NCBI GenBank assembly: GCA_029204045.2
Contig: CM055063.1
Coordinates: 36,675,562-36,739,561, forward strand
Length of the DNA: 64,000 bases
Source: Tillandsia leiboldiana
Lineage: Eukaryota; Streptophyta; Magnoliopsida; Poales; Bromeliaceae
Direction of reading: 5' to 3'
Shown here: piece by piece, positions 1 through 8,825 of the stretch
Numbering within the stretch: the first letter of the stretch is position 1
Layout: each line of letters opens with the position of its first letter
Translations under genes and position numbers: made by a program
The notes under the pieces: generated by a model
The model's input: the letters and a program-made list of their open reading frames with translations, nothing else
Databases searched by the model: none
What the model was told of the DNA's origin: nothing

Positions 1-76
1 AATTTGATCACTTCAAGACTCCGACTCAACTCAACAACTCAACTCACGAAATATGCTAATACAAAAAGCCGTAACA
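1..76 (-). mobile_element. Terminal piece of an inverted LTR cutting the copia gag
   Basis: Read on the minus strand this starts GTTACGGCTTTTTG, then CATATTTCGTGAG and GAGTCGGAGTCTT. These match the 5' end of the solo LTR at 2779, in the same order. It is therefore the start of a related copia-type LTR in opposite orientation, most of which lies left of the window. The gag reading frame becomes recognisable at base 77, so the LTR sits inside gag. The candidate TSD (CTTCA at 77-81) cannot be tested because the other end is outside the window. Confidence 0.8.
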
Positions 77-2236
77 CTTCAAGTTACACATGAGGGAACT
101 AACCTTGTGAAGATTCAGAAACTGCAAATGCTTACGAGCAAGTTTGACTCTATTTTCTTGGCAGAAAATGAATCTTTCACAGATTACTATACGCGATTGC
201 AAGACATCGTGAATACATGTGCTAACTTGGGAGAGAAAATTCCAGAATTTAAAGTTGTAAGAAAGATTTTAAGGACTCTTCCTGAAAGATTTCGTTCCAA
301 GGTTACGGCCATTGAAACTATTAAACACCCGGACGAAATCCGTGTAGAAGAATTAGTTGGTTCATTACAAACATATGAAATGACATTTCCTACTAACTAT
401 TCTTCTGGAAAAGCATCTACTTCTAAGTCTTCAGGTTTTGCGTTGAAAGTAACAAAAGAAGAAGACGCGGATTCATCCTCCTCAGATGATGACGAGAACC
501 TATCTATGGAGGACCTTGAGAAGCAACTTGCTCTCTTGACAAGAAAATTTCGCCGAAACTTTCGAAGGGGTAATTCAAGTAAAACTTTATCCTTCGTAAA
601 GTCGAAGAAAGGCAAAGGTTTTTCAAGCCACAAGTCAAGACAGCAAGAGAGTTTTTCAAAGGATAAGAAAAGCTCAGAGGGACAAGTCCAATGCTTCAAG
701 TGCCGAGGGTACGACCATATCTCAACGGAGTGTCCCAATAAGAATCCGTCGAAGAAGAAAGCGATGCAAGCCGTCACTTGGGATGACACCTCAACGTCAA
801 AAGAGTCATCTTCCAGTGATGAAGAGTATAACGCAACGGCGTTCCACGCGTCCACAACTTCACCTTTCGTGTGCTTTATGGCAAGTACATCCGATTCCTT
901 GTCCAACTCCTCCCAAGTTGAAAAGAATGCAACGGACAATGAATCGAGCAACTTCGAAGGTGAAGACTTTGCTTTTGCCTACCATAAACTCTTAAGGGAT
1001 TCAAAGAAACTAGCAAAGCAAAACAAGGGGTTGAGAGGGAGATTGCAGGATCTCGAAGAAGAAGTAAAAAGGGCAACTTCTCTCTCAACCGGTCTTGAAG
1101 TGGAAAGGTATAACCTGATAAAAGCAAATGCTTCACTTCAAGAGAAAAATGAGCATTTCGAGAAGGAACATGTAAAAATGGTTGATAAAGCAGGTTACTT
1201 CTTGAAGCTCTACTCCGAGGCTCGACAGGAAAAAATAGAGATGACAAAGACCATTTTCCAACTTAAGGATGATTTAAAGCAATTTTCTTCGGGAAGGAGC
1301 AAGTTGGATAAGATGCTTGGTCTTGGTCAAACAAACCGTTTCGGCCTTGGATACAATCGAACTGAAGACAATCCTAGTTCGGTTGGGACAGTTTTTGTGC
1401 CCCAGTCGGTAACTCCTCCTCCGACGACGAAAATCATTGCAATCAACGACAACAACCTTACCTCACCTACTTCGGGATCGTCAAGTACAAAGGTATGTTT
1501 TCGTTGTGGTTATGCAGGGCACATAAGAAGAAATTGCAAGATTGGAGCGAAACGAACAAATCAAGCTCCTCTCGCAACTACTACCAATAAGTTCACTCCC
1601 CGGAAATCAAAGAAGGATTTTTCAAAAGAAAAGAACATTGGTAGTACATCAAACAAGACGACGACGTCAAGGAAAAGCGATGAATCAATCAAGACGCTTT
1701 CACCTAGGAGAATAACTTCACAATCATTGTCGACGCAGTCCAAAAAGGTTTGGGTGCGCAAAGGTGAAATCTTCCCTTGTCTTGTTGTTCATACTTCTTT
1801 ACACGCTTATGACAACTCGTCTTGGTATTTGGATAGTGGATGTTCCCGTCACATGACCGGTGACAAAAACAGTTTTCAAACCTTAGAGAAAATCTCCAGA
1901 GGACATGTTGTTTTCGGAGACGGTCGTTCTTCTAAAATTGTTGGAAAAGGAACAATCGCTATTCCAGAAGGCCCGGTTTTGAACAATGTCTTATTTGTTG
2001 AAGGCCTAAAGACTAACCTCATTAGTATAAGTCAACTTTGTGACAATGGTTTCTCAGTTAATTTTTTTTCTGTAGAATGTATTGTAACTGATAAGGACCA
2101 TGTATTCTTTTTGAAAGGGGTTAGGTCAGAAAATAATTGCTATGTTGTTTCAAACAAAATTTCTGAAAAGTGTAACCTAGTTTCTTTAGATAATGAAACT
2201 CTTTGGCATGAAAGACTAGGTCACATAAATTTTTAA
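77..2236 (+). pseudogene. Copia gag, protease and GAG-pre-integrase segment
   Basis: One open frame runs through to 2236. The early part (roughly 77-400) is a UBN2-type copia gag: LQVTHEGT, then FTDYYTRLQDI and RKILRTLPERF. Two CCHC zinc knuckles (CX2CX4HX4C) lie at 692-733 and 1496-1537, separated by a Ser-rich and coiled-coil-like stretch. The aspartic protease motif WYLDSGCSRHMTG has its DSG at 1832-1840. The pre-integrase motif LWHERLGH follows at the end. The ATG at 53 is not a real start: codons before 77 come from the inverted LTR. The frame ends at 2236 because one extra T in a T-run shifts the frame ahead of the integrase. Gag packages RNA and protease matures the polyprotein. Confidence 0.88.
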
Positions 2237-2778
2237 AGAACTAGCAAGGATTTCAAATAAAGACGTGGTTAAGGGGGTTCCTAAACTTTCTTTTAAAGAT
2301 AACATTGTGTGTGGAGGTTGTCAAAAGGGAAAACAATCAAGGGTTGCACACAAGAACTTGAACCACGTTGGTACCAATCGGCCCTTGGAATTACTGCACA
2401 TGGACTTAATGGGGCCGACTCGTCAACCATCTTTGGGAGGTAAATGGTATATTTTTCTTTTGGTTGATGATTTCTCTAGATATTCATGGGTAACATTTTT
2501 AAAAGAGAAAGCGGATACTTTCGACTCTTTTCATGAGGTTTGTCATCGTATTATGATTGAAAGAAATGAAAAGATCGTTCGTGTTCGATGTGATAGAGGT
2601 GGAGAATTCATTAATTCTAAATTCATTGATTTTTGCACTTCCAATGGCATAAAACATGAATTCTCAGCACCCTATACACCTCAGCAGAATGGTGTAGTCG
2701 AGCGCAAAAACAGGGTTGTTCAAGAGATGGCGCGTGTGATGCTTCATAGCCGGAAACTCCCGTTACATTTTTGGGCTG
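2237..2778 (+). pseudogene. Copia integrase core, frameshifted and cut by a solo LTR
   Basis: This continues the polyprotein in a shifted frame. The zinc-binding pair CGGCQKGK is followed by the catalytic core: first Asp in LLHMDLMGP (2403), second Asp in CDRGGEF (2592), Glu in NGVVERKNR (2700). Counted in codons, Asp2 to Glu fits the D,D(35)E spacing of retroviral-type integrases. The frame runs into HFWA and then stops making sense because the solo LTR begins at 2779. The sequence resumes at 3968 with EAVNTA. Integrase inserts the cDNA into the genome; this copy cannot make a whole enzyme. Confidence 0.88.
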
Positions 2779-3312
2779 TGTTACGGCTTTTTGGTGTTGG
2801 CATATTTCGTGAGTCAAGTCAGTGATTTGAGTCGGAGTCTTAAAGGGATCAAATTGTCAAATCAGCCTTCGAAGACTCATTGAAGATTCAACATGAGCCC
2901 AAGTCAACTCCCAGGTATGATTAAATATAGTTCATGGTGATTAAAGTTCGTTTATAATCATTGGAAACAGGAAATTAATGAAAACCGGTTTAGACTTGGT
3001 TTTAGGAACTTCGTTTTAACTTACAACTTAATTTAAGTTTGGATTCCGGTACTTGGTTTGTTTTGGATAAAGTTTATCTTGGAAAAATTAGTTTTTACAT
3101 TGAGTACCGGAACCACACTTGAAGTTCCTCTAACCCGACACAGAATTTTCTGAAATTTGTATTGAGTACCGGAACACAGACTCGCGTACCGGAACACAAT
3201 AGAAAAATCTGTGTTTTGCACCATTGCGTACCGGAACACGTTATTTGGTACCGGTACACAATGCCTTCTCGGGATAAAATCTCTAAACCGACTTTTATCT
3301 TTTTCCAAGGGT

Positions 3313-3320
3313 TATAAATA
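3313..3320 (+). promoter_or_regulatory. TATA box of solo LTR
   Basis: TATAAATA lies about 535 bp into the LTR, after the U3 motif array and before the hairpin array. Transcription would start about 30 bp downstream, which puts the hairpins in the transcript leader. Confidence 0.7.
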
Positions 3321-3558
3321 GACACTTAGGGTTTCTCGATACTTACCGATCAATTCAGAAACACTCGAGAGCAACCCTAGAGGCTGGTTTTTATCGTTCT
3401 TCTCTTTCGCCTCTTTTAGGTCAATTCGACGGTTCTTCCAAGATCTATCCTTTGTCGAATCGATCTAGTCTTTGCTTAGAGATTCCTTCTACGGTTCCTC
3501 AATGATAATCTAAGCAAAGGATCACCATTGAGCCAATATTCTGTATCGGCTGAGCGTG

Positions 3559-3661
3559 CGTCGTGGATTCGACGTTGCACCGTGGATTCGGTGTGTTGAA
3601 GGCGTTTCGTGGATTCGAAACGTGTGCTCGTGGATTCGAGTGGCGTTCGTGGATTCGAACG
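3559..3661 (+). repeat. Array of five TGGATT-loop hairpins
   Basis: Five units share the hexaloop TGGATT. Their stems all differ but are self-complementary: CGTCG/CGACG (3559-3574), CACCG/CGGTG (3578-3593), CGTTTCG/CGAAACG (3603-3622), CTCG/CGAG (3627-3640) and CGTTCG/CGAACG (3644-3661). Every unit has a further outer G.T pair. A weaker sixth structure, TGCA/TGCA, follows. Stems that change on both sides while the loop stays fixed suggest selected RNA secondary structure. Confidence 0.85.
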
Positions 3662-3962
3662 TGTGCAGTGGACGTGCAATCGGTGAGCGCAAGGTCCGAA
3701 GAAGTTGAAGGAGGGGTCGAGTCCGTGGAGTCGGTAATCACCTTGTTATTCTTTATTTTCTTAGTGGATTGTTATTGCGTGTTGGTCCCATGGTTTTTCT
3801 CCTGGATTGGAGTTTCCACGTAAATCTCGGTGTGCTATTTTTATTTTCCGCATTGGTTTTTATTTTGCACTGAGATTTGATTTTTTAAATATTACACCTA
3901 TTCACCCCCCTCTAGGTGTTTGATAGTACCTATTTAGATCCTTGGGGATCCAAAAACCTACA

Positions 3963-4194
3963 GGCTGAAGCTGTGAACACCGCCGTCTAAGTAATTAATC
4001 GAGTGTATTTGCGCCCGGGAACTTTAAATACACCATATGAGCTGTGGTTTTGTAGAAAACCGAATATCAAATATTTTCGTATCTTTGGGAGTCGTTGTTA
4101 TATTTTGCGTGTTTGGAAAAAATCTTGGTAAATTCGACTCTCGAAGTGACGAAGGGATTTTCATGGGTTATTCTACAAACAGTAGAGCATATCA
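3963..4194 (+). pseudogene. Copia integrase C-terminal fragment
   Basis: The frame continues as EAVNTAV, stop, VINRV, then TPYELWFCRKPNIK, GSRCYIL, and GIFMGYSTNSRAYHV. This is the region between the integrase core and the RT of copia elements. It has an in-frame TAA where an aromatic codon is expected, and a frameshift in an A-run. It ends abruptly where the gypsy-1 LTR starts. The next copia sequence after gypsy-1 is the middle of RT, so roughly 350 codons are absent. Confidence 0.82.
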
Positions 4195-5110
4195 TGTAGA
4201 ATACCGGGTTTCCGGATGGCACGCCGACCTCGCAAGATGGCGTGGTGCGAAGGAATTGCCTCAGGCATGTTGCTTATGTGTTTACAGATGATGTCGGGTT
4301 GATTCGGATCAACGCGGAAGCCCCAGCTTGATTCGGGGTTTTTCCGGGCATTGTGCGCCGATTGAGGACTGGTTTTGGGGAAACATCGACTCCACCGTGG
4401 TGTGCAGAAAATTTGGAAATACTTGGAACAGGTCTACTTTATGATTACAGCGGGGTTCGGGAGGTTCCGGACTGACGCGGAGGACCTGAAGGCGAAAAGT
4501 GAGTTGGAACTGGCAGTTTTGGAGCCGGTTTTTGGATTGAGCACCCCGACTCAACGGTTGAGCTTTTTGAGGAGAAAAAAAGTTGTGGACACGTGTATTT
4601 TTAGATTACAGCGGAGTTCGGGAGGTTTCGGACGGGTGCGGAGGCCCCGAGGGCAAAAAGTGAGTTGGCGGAGACATTTGAGGGATTATTTAATTAAGTT
4701 AATTAATTAATTATTTTAATTAGTTAATTGTGGAATTGTTGCCTGTAAAGGCATTGTGGAGGTGAATTAATTAGAAGAGATTGGATTAATTGGAAAGTGA
4801 ATTAATTGGTTGAGATTTTTTATTGAGGTGCATTTATTATAGCCAACTACCCCCCCCTGTTGCTTTGACTCCCTTAATTAATTTGCTTCTACGTCATCTT
4901 CATCTCCTCCACCTGTGAAACAGAGGTTTTGGAAGAAAGCAGAGGAAAGAAAGAGAGGAGAAAAAGGAAAGAAAAGAAGAAGAAAGAGAAGAAGAAATGG
5001 AAGAATTTTAGAGGATGTGAGAGTGAGCTGTGGCGGTGTCCCCTGCGTGAAGCCGGGTGGAGCGAGCGAAGCGCGCGCGACGAGCTCATCGGGATTTGAT
5101 GCAGTTTTTG

Positions 5111-5766
5111 GTAAGCTCGGTTTTGGTTTTTCTTTGGGTTTTTTTCGGTTTGGTTTTGGTCGGGTGCTCGGGTGTGGTGCTGCAGCTGGAATGCCGCGCG
5201 GGCGCGCAAGGGCGCCGCGCGCGGCTGGCACTGGGCGGCTGCGCGGGCGCGCATGGGCACCGCGCGCAGCAAGCGCAGCTGGCGGGCTGCGCGCGCGGCA
5301 GGCGCAGGGCACCGCGCTGTTGGGGCAGCGCAGCTGGCGGCGTGCGCAGCAGCGGCGGGCCAAGCGCCGCGCGGAAGCGCGCAGGGCGCCGCGCGGGCAC
5401 AGCCCGGGCGCTGCGCAGGTGTGCTCGGGGGCGCAAGCGCGCCGCGCGGGCGCGCAGTGAGCTCGCTGGGGGCGCGCGCTGCGGGCCTGGGCGCCGCGAG
5501 GCAGGCCCAGGCGCCGCTCGGGCAGCGCGCAGCATTGCTGCAGGGCGCCGCGCGGCAGGCCTGGCGCCGCGCGGCAGGCTGCTGGCGCGGGAGCTGGCGG
5601 ACATTGTGCTGCAGCGCAGCGCGGCAACGGCGGCGGCAGCGCGGATCGGCGGGTGCGCCGAATACTTTCGCGCTGCGATTTTGATGGCCGGGGCTGTTTT
5701 GTCGGCGATCTCGCGTGTGGGCCGAGTTTTACTGATTTTTTTTAGGGCTTTCCTCTTTTCTTGCAG
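5111..5766 (+). other. Possible leader intron enclosing GC-rich block (5' LTR)
   Basis: A donor GTAAGC at 5111 and an acceptor after a pyrimidine run, ending TTTTCTTGCAG at 5766, bracket about 0.5 kb of GCGC-rich sequence. The donor and acceptor look good for a plant, but splicing is inferred. Long open frames on both strands here are a by-product of the base composition. Confidence 0.4.
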
Positions 5767-7312
5767 TTGATGGTGGTTGGGACCATGCTAGCAGCTTGTT
5801 GGGAGTTTGAGCTTTGGACTGGATGGGTGTGTGTTGAGGGGCTTGTAGAGGGTGAGCTGTAGAGGATTGTATGGAGTTATGTAATTACCCTGTATTGGGG
5901 CTTTGGCAGAATGTGTGAGGTGTGTCGTGAGTTTTTGTGTGTGTGCAGAGGATTTTTTTTTAAAGTGTGCTGTGTTATTGGGAGATGATGTGTGTGTGCT
6001 GTGGTTTTGTATTTCTTAGAGGGTAATTGAGGATGTTGTGTGAATTGTGAGCATGTGTTCATTGATGGTGGACTTCATGTGGGCAGATGTTAATGTTGAA
6101 GCTTCTAAGTAATTGTGTGTTTTGGTGTAAACCTGTAGAGTGCAAGCAGAGTTATGGTTTATTGTGCATAAGTGATCATTAATTTAATTAATGGGTAAAT
6201 TGGAACACTTAGTGTGCTGTGAGCCTTTGTGGATTCTTGGAGCTTGCAAATTATGTGTAAGTTATGTGTTTAATTATGATGGATTTAATTATGCAAATTG
6301 GTACTGTAAGGTGGAATTAAGGGATGATATATGTGTGGACATGGTTTATTGTGTGCAGATTGGAGCTTCTTGTATGCTGGGCATTTGTTGTGAGAGTAAT
6401 TGAAGTGTATGTGTTTTTAAGTGTGCTGTTGAGTGTGTGTGGGTGGATTTTTGGATTTTAAGAGTTCTGGCGGTGTATTTTGACAGTGGAGTGCTTGTTT
6501 GCGCGTCGAATGTTTGTAGTGGACTCTGGGAATTTATTTGAGCTACCGGGGATTTTTCGGATTCGCGGCAAGGTGCGCGCACGAGGCACGATTCTCAAGG
6601 TTTCGTCAGTTCGAGGTTCCGACACTTCACCAACTTCAGCAATTGCCTGCGGAAAGCGTTCCAGGTGGGTTGGAATTTCTTCCAAAATTTATGAAATGCC
6701 CTTTAATGCTTCTGAATGCAGTTTGTTCATGTCTGAGTGCTATTTTTCACTATTACTAAATCTGATAGTTGCCTGAAATTTTCTGTAAAAGTTATTGGAA
6801 CCCCAGATCATTTTTAGCATACTCCTGATACTATATGACACTAGATTTCACGTTTTGTTGGCATCATCTTTACACCTGGATCGTTTTAAAAATCGAGAAA
6901 ACCCGTTTTAAGGAAAATCAACATTTTCAAAGTGGTTTTTAAAGTATGAGTTCGCCAGGGGTATGACATAGGTCCAGGTGGCCCGTTATGCTTGTATACT
7001 CGTGCCAGGGGGCCGAGGGGATTTTTAGAGATTTGTGAGATGAGTTTCTAGTGTCATGTGAGTGTGAGCTTTTGTTGGGATCGATGAGGTTTTCTAGATT
7101 ATGGGTCGTGCATATCAGATTTAGTCGGGGAGGTGGTTCTCCGACATAGCTGTGAGAGTGTTGGGCACTTCCTGATCGAGTCGTGGAGGGTTTTCCCGAC
7201 TGAGTTGTGTCGTTGGAGCATTTGAGTTTCCGATCTATTTGATCGTGGATCATAGCCTGCTATATTGAGATACTTGACAGAGATACTTGTTACTGAGACA
7301 CTTTACTCGTGC

Positions 7313-7440
7313 GGGTCGCTCCCCTCGAGTGCCACTCCGGAGGTAGGCTTGACCGAGCCGTGTGCCGGTCTGTTATTTATATTTTGACCGAGCCGTGTGC
7401 CGGTCCGTTACCTATACTGAGATCGAGCCGTGTGCCGATC
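7313..7440 (+). repeat. Conserved LTR core plus triple hairpin
   Basis: The core GGGTCGCTCCCCTCGAG contains nested palindromes (CTCGAG, GAGTG.C.CACTC, CTCCGGAG). It is followed by three units: GACCG/CGGTC (7351-7370), GACCG/CGGTC (7386-7405) and GATCG/CGATC (7421-7440), each around loop AGCCGTGTGC. In the third unit both bases of the middle pair have changed together (C-G to T-A). The same units occur in the 3' LTR at 14977-15066. Confidence 0.8.
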
Positions 7441-7986
7441 AGTTACTGAGTTCGACAGCAGGGCAGGCAGTACCGGTTTTTACTGGTGGATTGATTGGGT
7501 TATCTTTGGTCAGGTACTTTTGTTGTTGCACTCATGCCTGGGGGCTGAGGGGTGTCTTATAGCTGTGTTAGACCAGTGCTCGTGTGTTGGGAACCGTTGG
7601 GTTGACGGTGGTCCCGGATCATTGAGAGTACTTTGACCGTTGTGCGAGATGTGAGGAGCTTGAGTCTATTCCGTTCTGAGGGAGAGCGTGGATTTCGACT
7701 ATAGCCTGTATGTGCCACTTTTCGATAGCGAGTTAGTCCGATTGGTCACCCTATGTTGATATACTAGGGAGGCGTAGGCTTGACTGGACCCGATGTGGCA
7801 GTCAGCTCGATTGGGTCGATTGAGCACCTCGTGTGCGAGTGGTGTATGCATAGCATGTTCATAGATGAGATTTCCTTTGAGCATGATACTTGAGGCATGT
7901 TAGCAGTAGCGAGTGTATGCACTTTTCATCATTAGCATAGCTTTCTTGAGCATGATGATTGAGACATGATAGCTATAGTTCTTTTC

Positions 7987-7991
7987 AGCTT

Positions 7992-8029
<38 letters not shown>

Positions 8030-8031
8030 GC
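7987..8031 (+). repeat. (TATC)n microsatellite in gypsy-1 LTR
   Basis: About eleven TATC units. The same tract is in the 3' LTR (about 15612-15657) and, with errors, after the N gap (about 27988-28021). Confidence 0.9.
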
Positions 8032-8456
8032 ATGCCTATCTGTTGTGCCTCCTGTAGACTTAGTGGGCATACCGTGGATATTGGTGACGGTACCCACTGG
8101 GATCTACCTTATGCAGTAGATCTCATACCCGCTGCGGTGACAGGTTTCCTGAGGCTGCTGTTTCGGCTGAGCTAGCGCGGAGACAGCTGATCGAGGTGAG
8201 GATGCGATCGTGTAGTTCCTTACCAGCATTGAGAGTTTGAGGTAGATGTACCCGGTGGTATATTTTATATTTTCACTTTTGTACTGGACATTCTGAGAGA
8301 TCAGTGAGGATTTTTGTATATTGTTTTATAGCTGAGAGACTTTGTATCGAGGTTTTATTTATATCAGATGTTCAGTTGATCTCTGTAGCTTCTAGTTTTA
8401 TTTCAGCTCTGATACATGTTTTGCTATAGATCTGACTTGCATGGTAGACGCTTCGT

Positions 8457-8531
8457 CTGTACGGCAGTTTTCGTACAGTCGGCGGATCTGTTGGCGAGCC
8501 CGGGTCGCAGTCTCGACCCCGGGGCGTGACA
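8457..8531 (+). repeat. Terminal U5 hairpins of gypsy-1 LTR
   Basis: CTGTACG (8457-8463) pairs with CGTACAG (8472-8478) immediately before GGCGGATCTG. CCCGGGTCG (8499-8507) pairs with CGACCCCGGG (8514-8523, one bulged C) just before the LTR end. The same two positions carry hairpins in gypsy-2 and in the solo LTR at 46540-49890, with different stem bases at the first. Confidence 0.75.
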
Positions 8532-8539
8532 GATTACGG

Positions 8540-8552
8540 TGGTATCAGAGCC
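8540..8552 (+). promoter_or_regulatory. Primer binding site, initiator tRNA-Met
   Basis: TGGTATCAGAGCC lies 8 bases after the LTR end. It is complementary to the 3' end of plant initiator tRNA-Met, which primes minus-strand DNA synthesis in many plant LTR elements. Confidence 0.92.
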
Positions 8553-8825
8553 TAGGTGTATAGGTCGTTGAGGACTTAGTGACCCTAGGCTATTGGTTGG
8601 ACAGTAGGATGACCGTCGTGAGAGACGTGACTTTAGCGAGAGTCCTGATTAAGTTTGTACCTCCCCCAGAGGATTGGGGCGAGTGATCTTACATGTTTAT
8701 TCTCTAAAGTGATTATGTTGGCTGCAGACAACATAATGTTTTAGAATGGGTAACATGTTCTAGACTTTCGCGTGATTGGGTCGAATGAGTTTTGGTCCTA
8801 ATGTTTGTTTTGTTGCAGTGGTTTC

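Larger units (their letters stand above)
2779..3962 (+). mobile_element. Solo LTR of a copia element (1,184 bp)
   Basis: It begins TG, ends CA and is flanked by a 5-bp TSD, with no internal region. This is the usual product of LTR-LTR recombination. U3 holds an array of TACCGGAAC-like motifs (about 3041-3265). A TATA box (TATAAATA) lies at 3313-3320. Downstream in the presumed R/U5 is an array of five small hairpins with loop TGGATT (3559-3661). Near the 3' end ACACCTA (3894-3900) pairs with TAGGTGT (3913-3919) around a C-rich loop, a motif common in copia LTR termini. Confidence 0.93.
2774..3967 (+). repeat. Target-site duplication GGCTG around solo LTR
   Basis: GGCTG at 2774-2778 and GGCTG at 3963-3967 flank an LTR that starts TGTTACGG and ends CCTACA. 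Removing the LTR and one copy of the 5 bp rejoins the integrase frame (HFWAEAVNTA). The insertion point is thus fixed to the base. Confidence 0.93.
4195..8531 (+). repeat. Gypsy-1 5' LTR (4,337 bp)
   Basis: It begins TGTAGAATACC and ends in a GC-rich hairpin followed by GTGACA. Inside are: a very GC-rich block (about 5160-5690) within a possible intron; the block GGGTCGCTCCCCTCGAG (7313 on) shared with two other LTR families; three hairpins with loop AGCCGTGTGC (7351-7440); a TATC microsatellite (about 7987-8031); an AGTGGG/CCCACT hairpin (8062-8098); and two hairpins next to GGCGGATCTG (8457-8523). Confidence 0.93.

Noticed and set aside
53..76. ATG at 53 as the start of copia gag
   Set aside because: The first eight codons are the inverted LTR; gag similarity begins at 77.
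876..1247. Minus-strand frames across the copia gag
   Set aside because: Shadows of the + strand gag, with no domain.
3559..3661. CRISPR array
   Set aside because: Units are about 20 bp, each self-complementary, without unique spacers, and inside a plant LTR.
4878..5770. Several 170-250-codon open frames on both strands in the GC-rich LTR block (also 12503-13395)
   Set aside because: They overlap each other in all frames, are Ala/Arg/Pro-rich with no domain, and lie inside an LTR; few stop codons are expected at such GC content.
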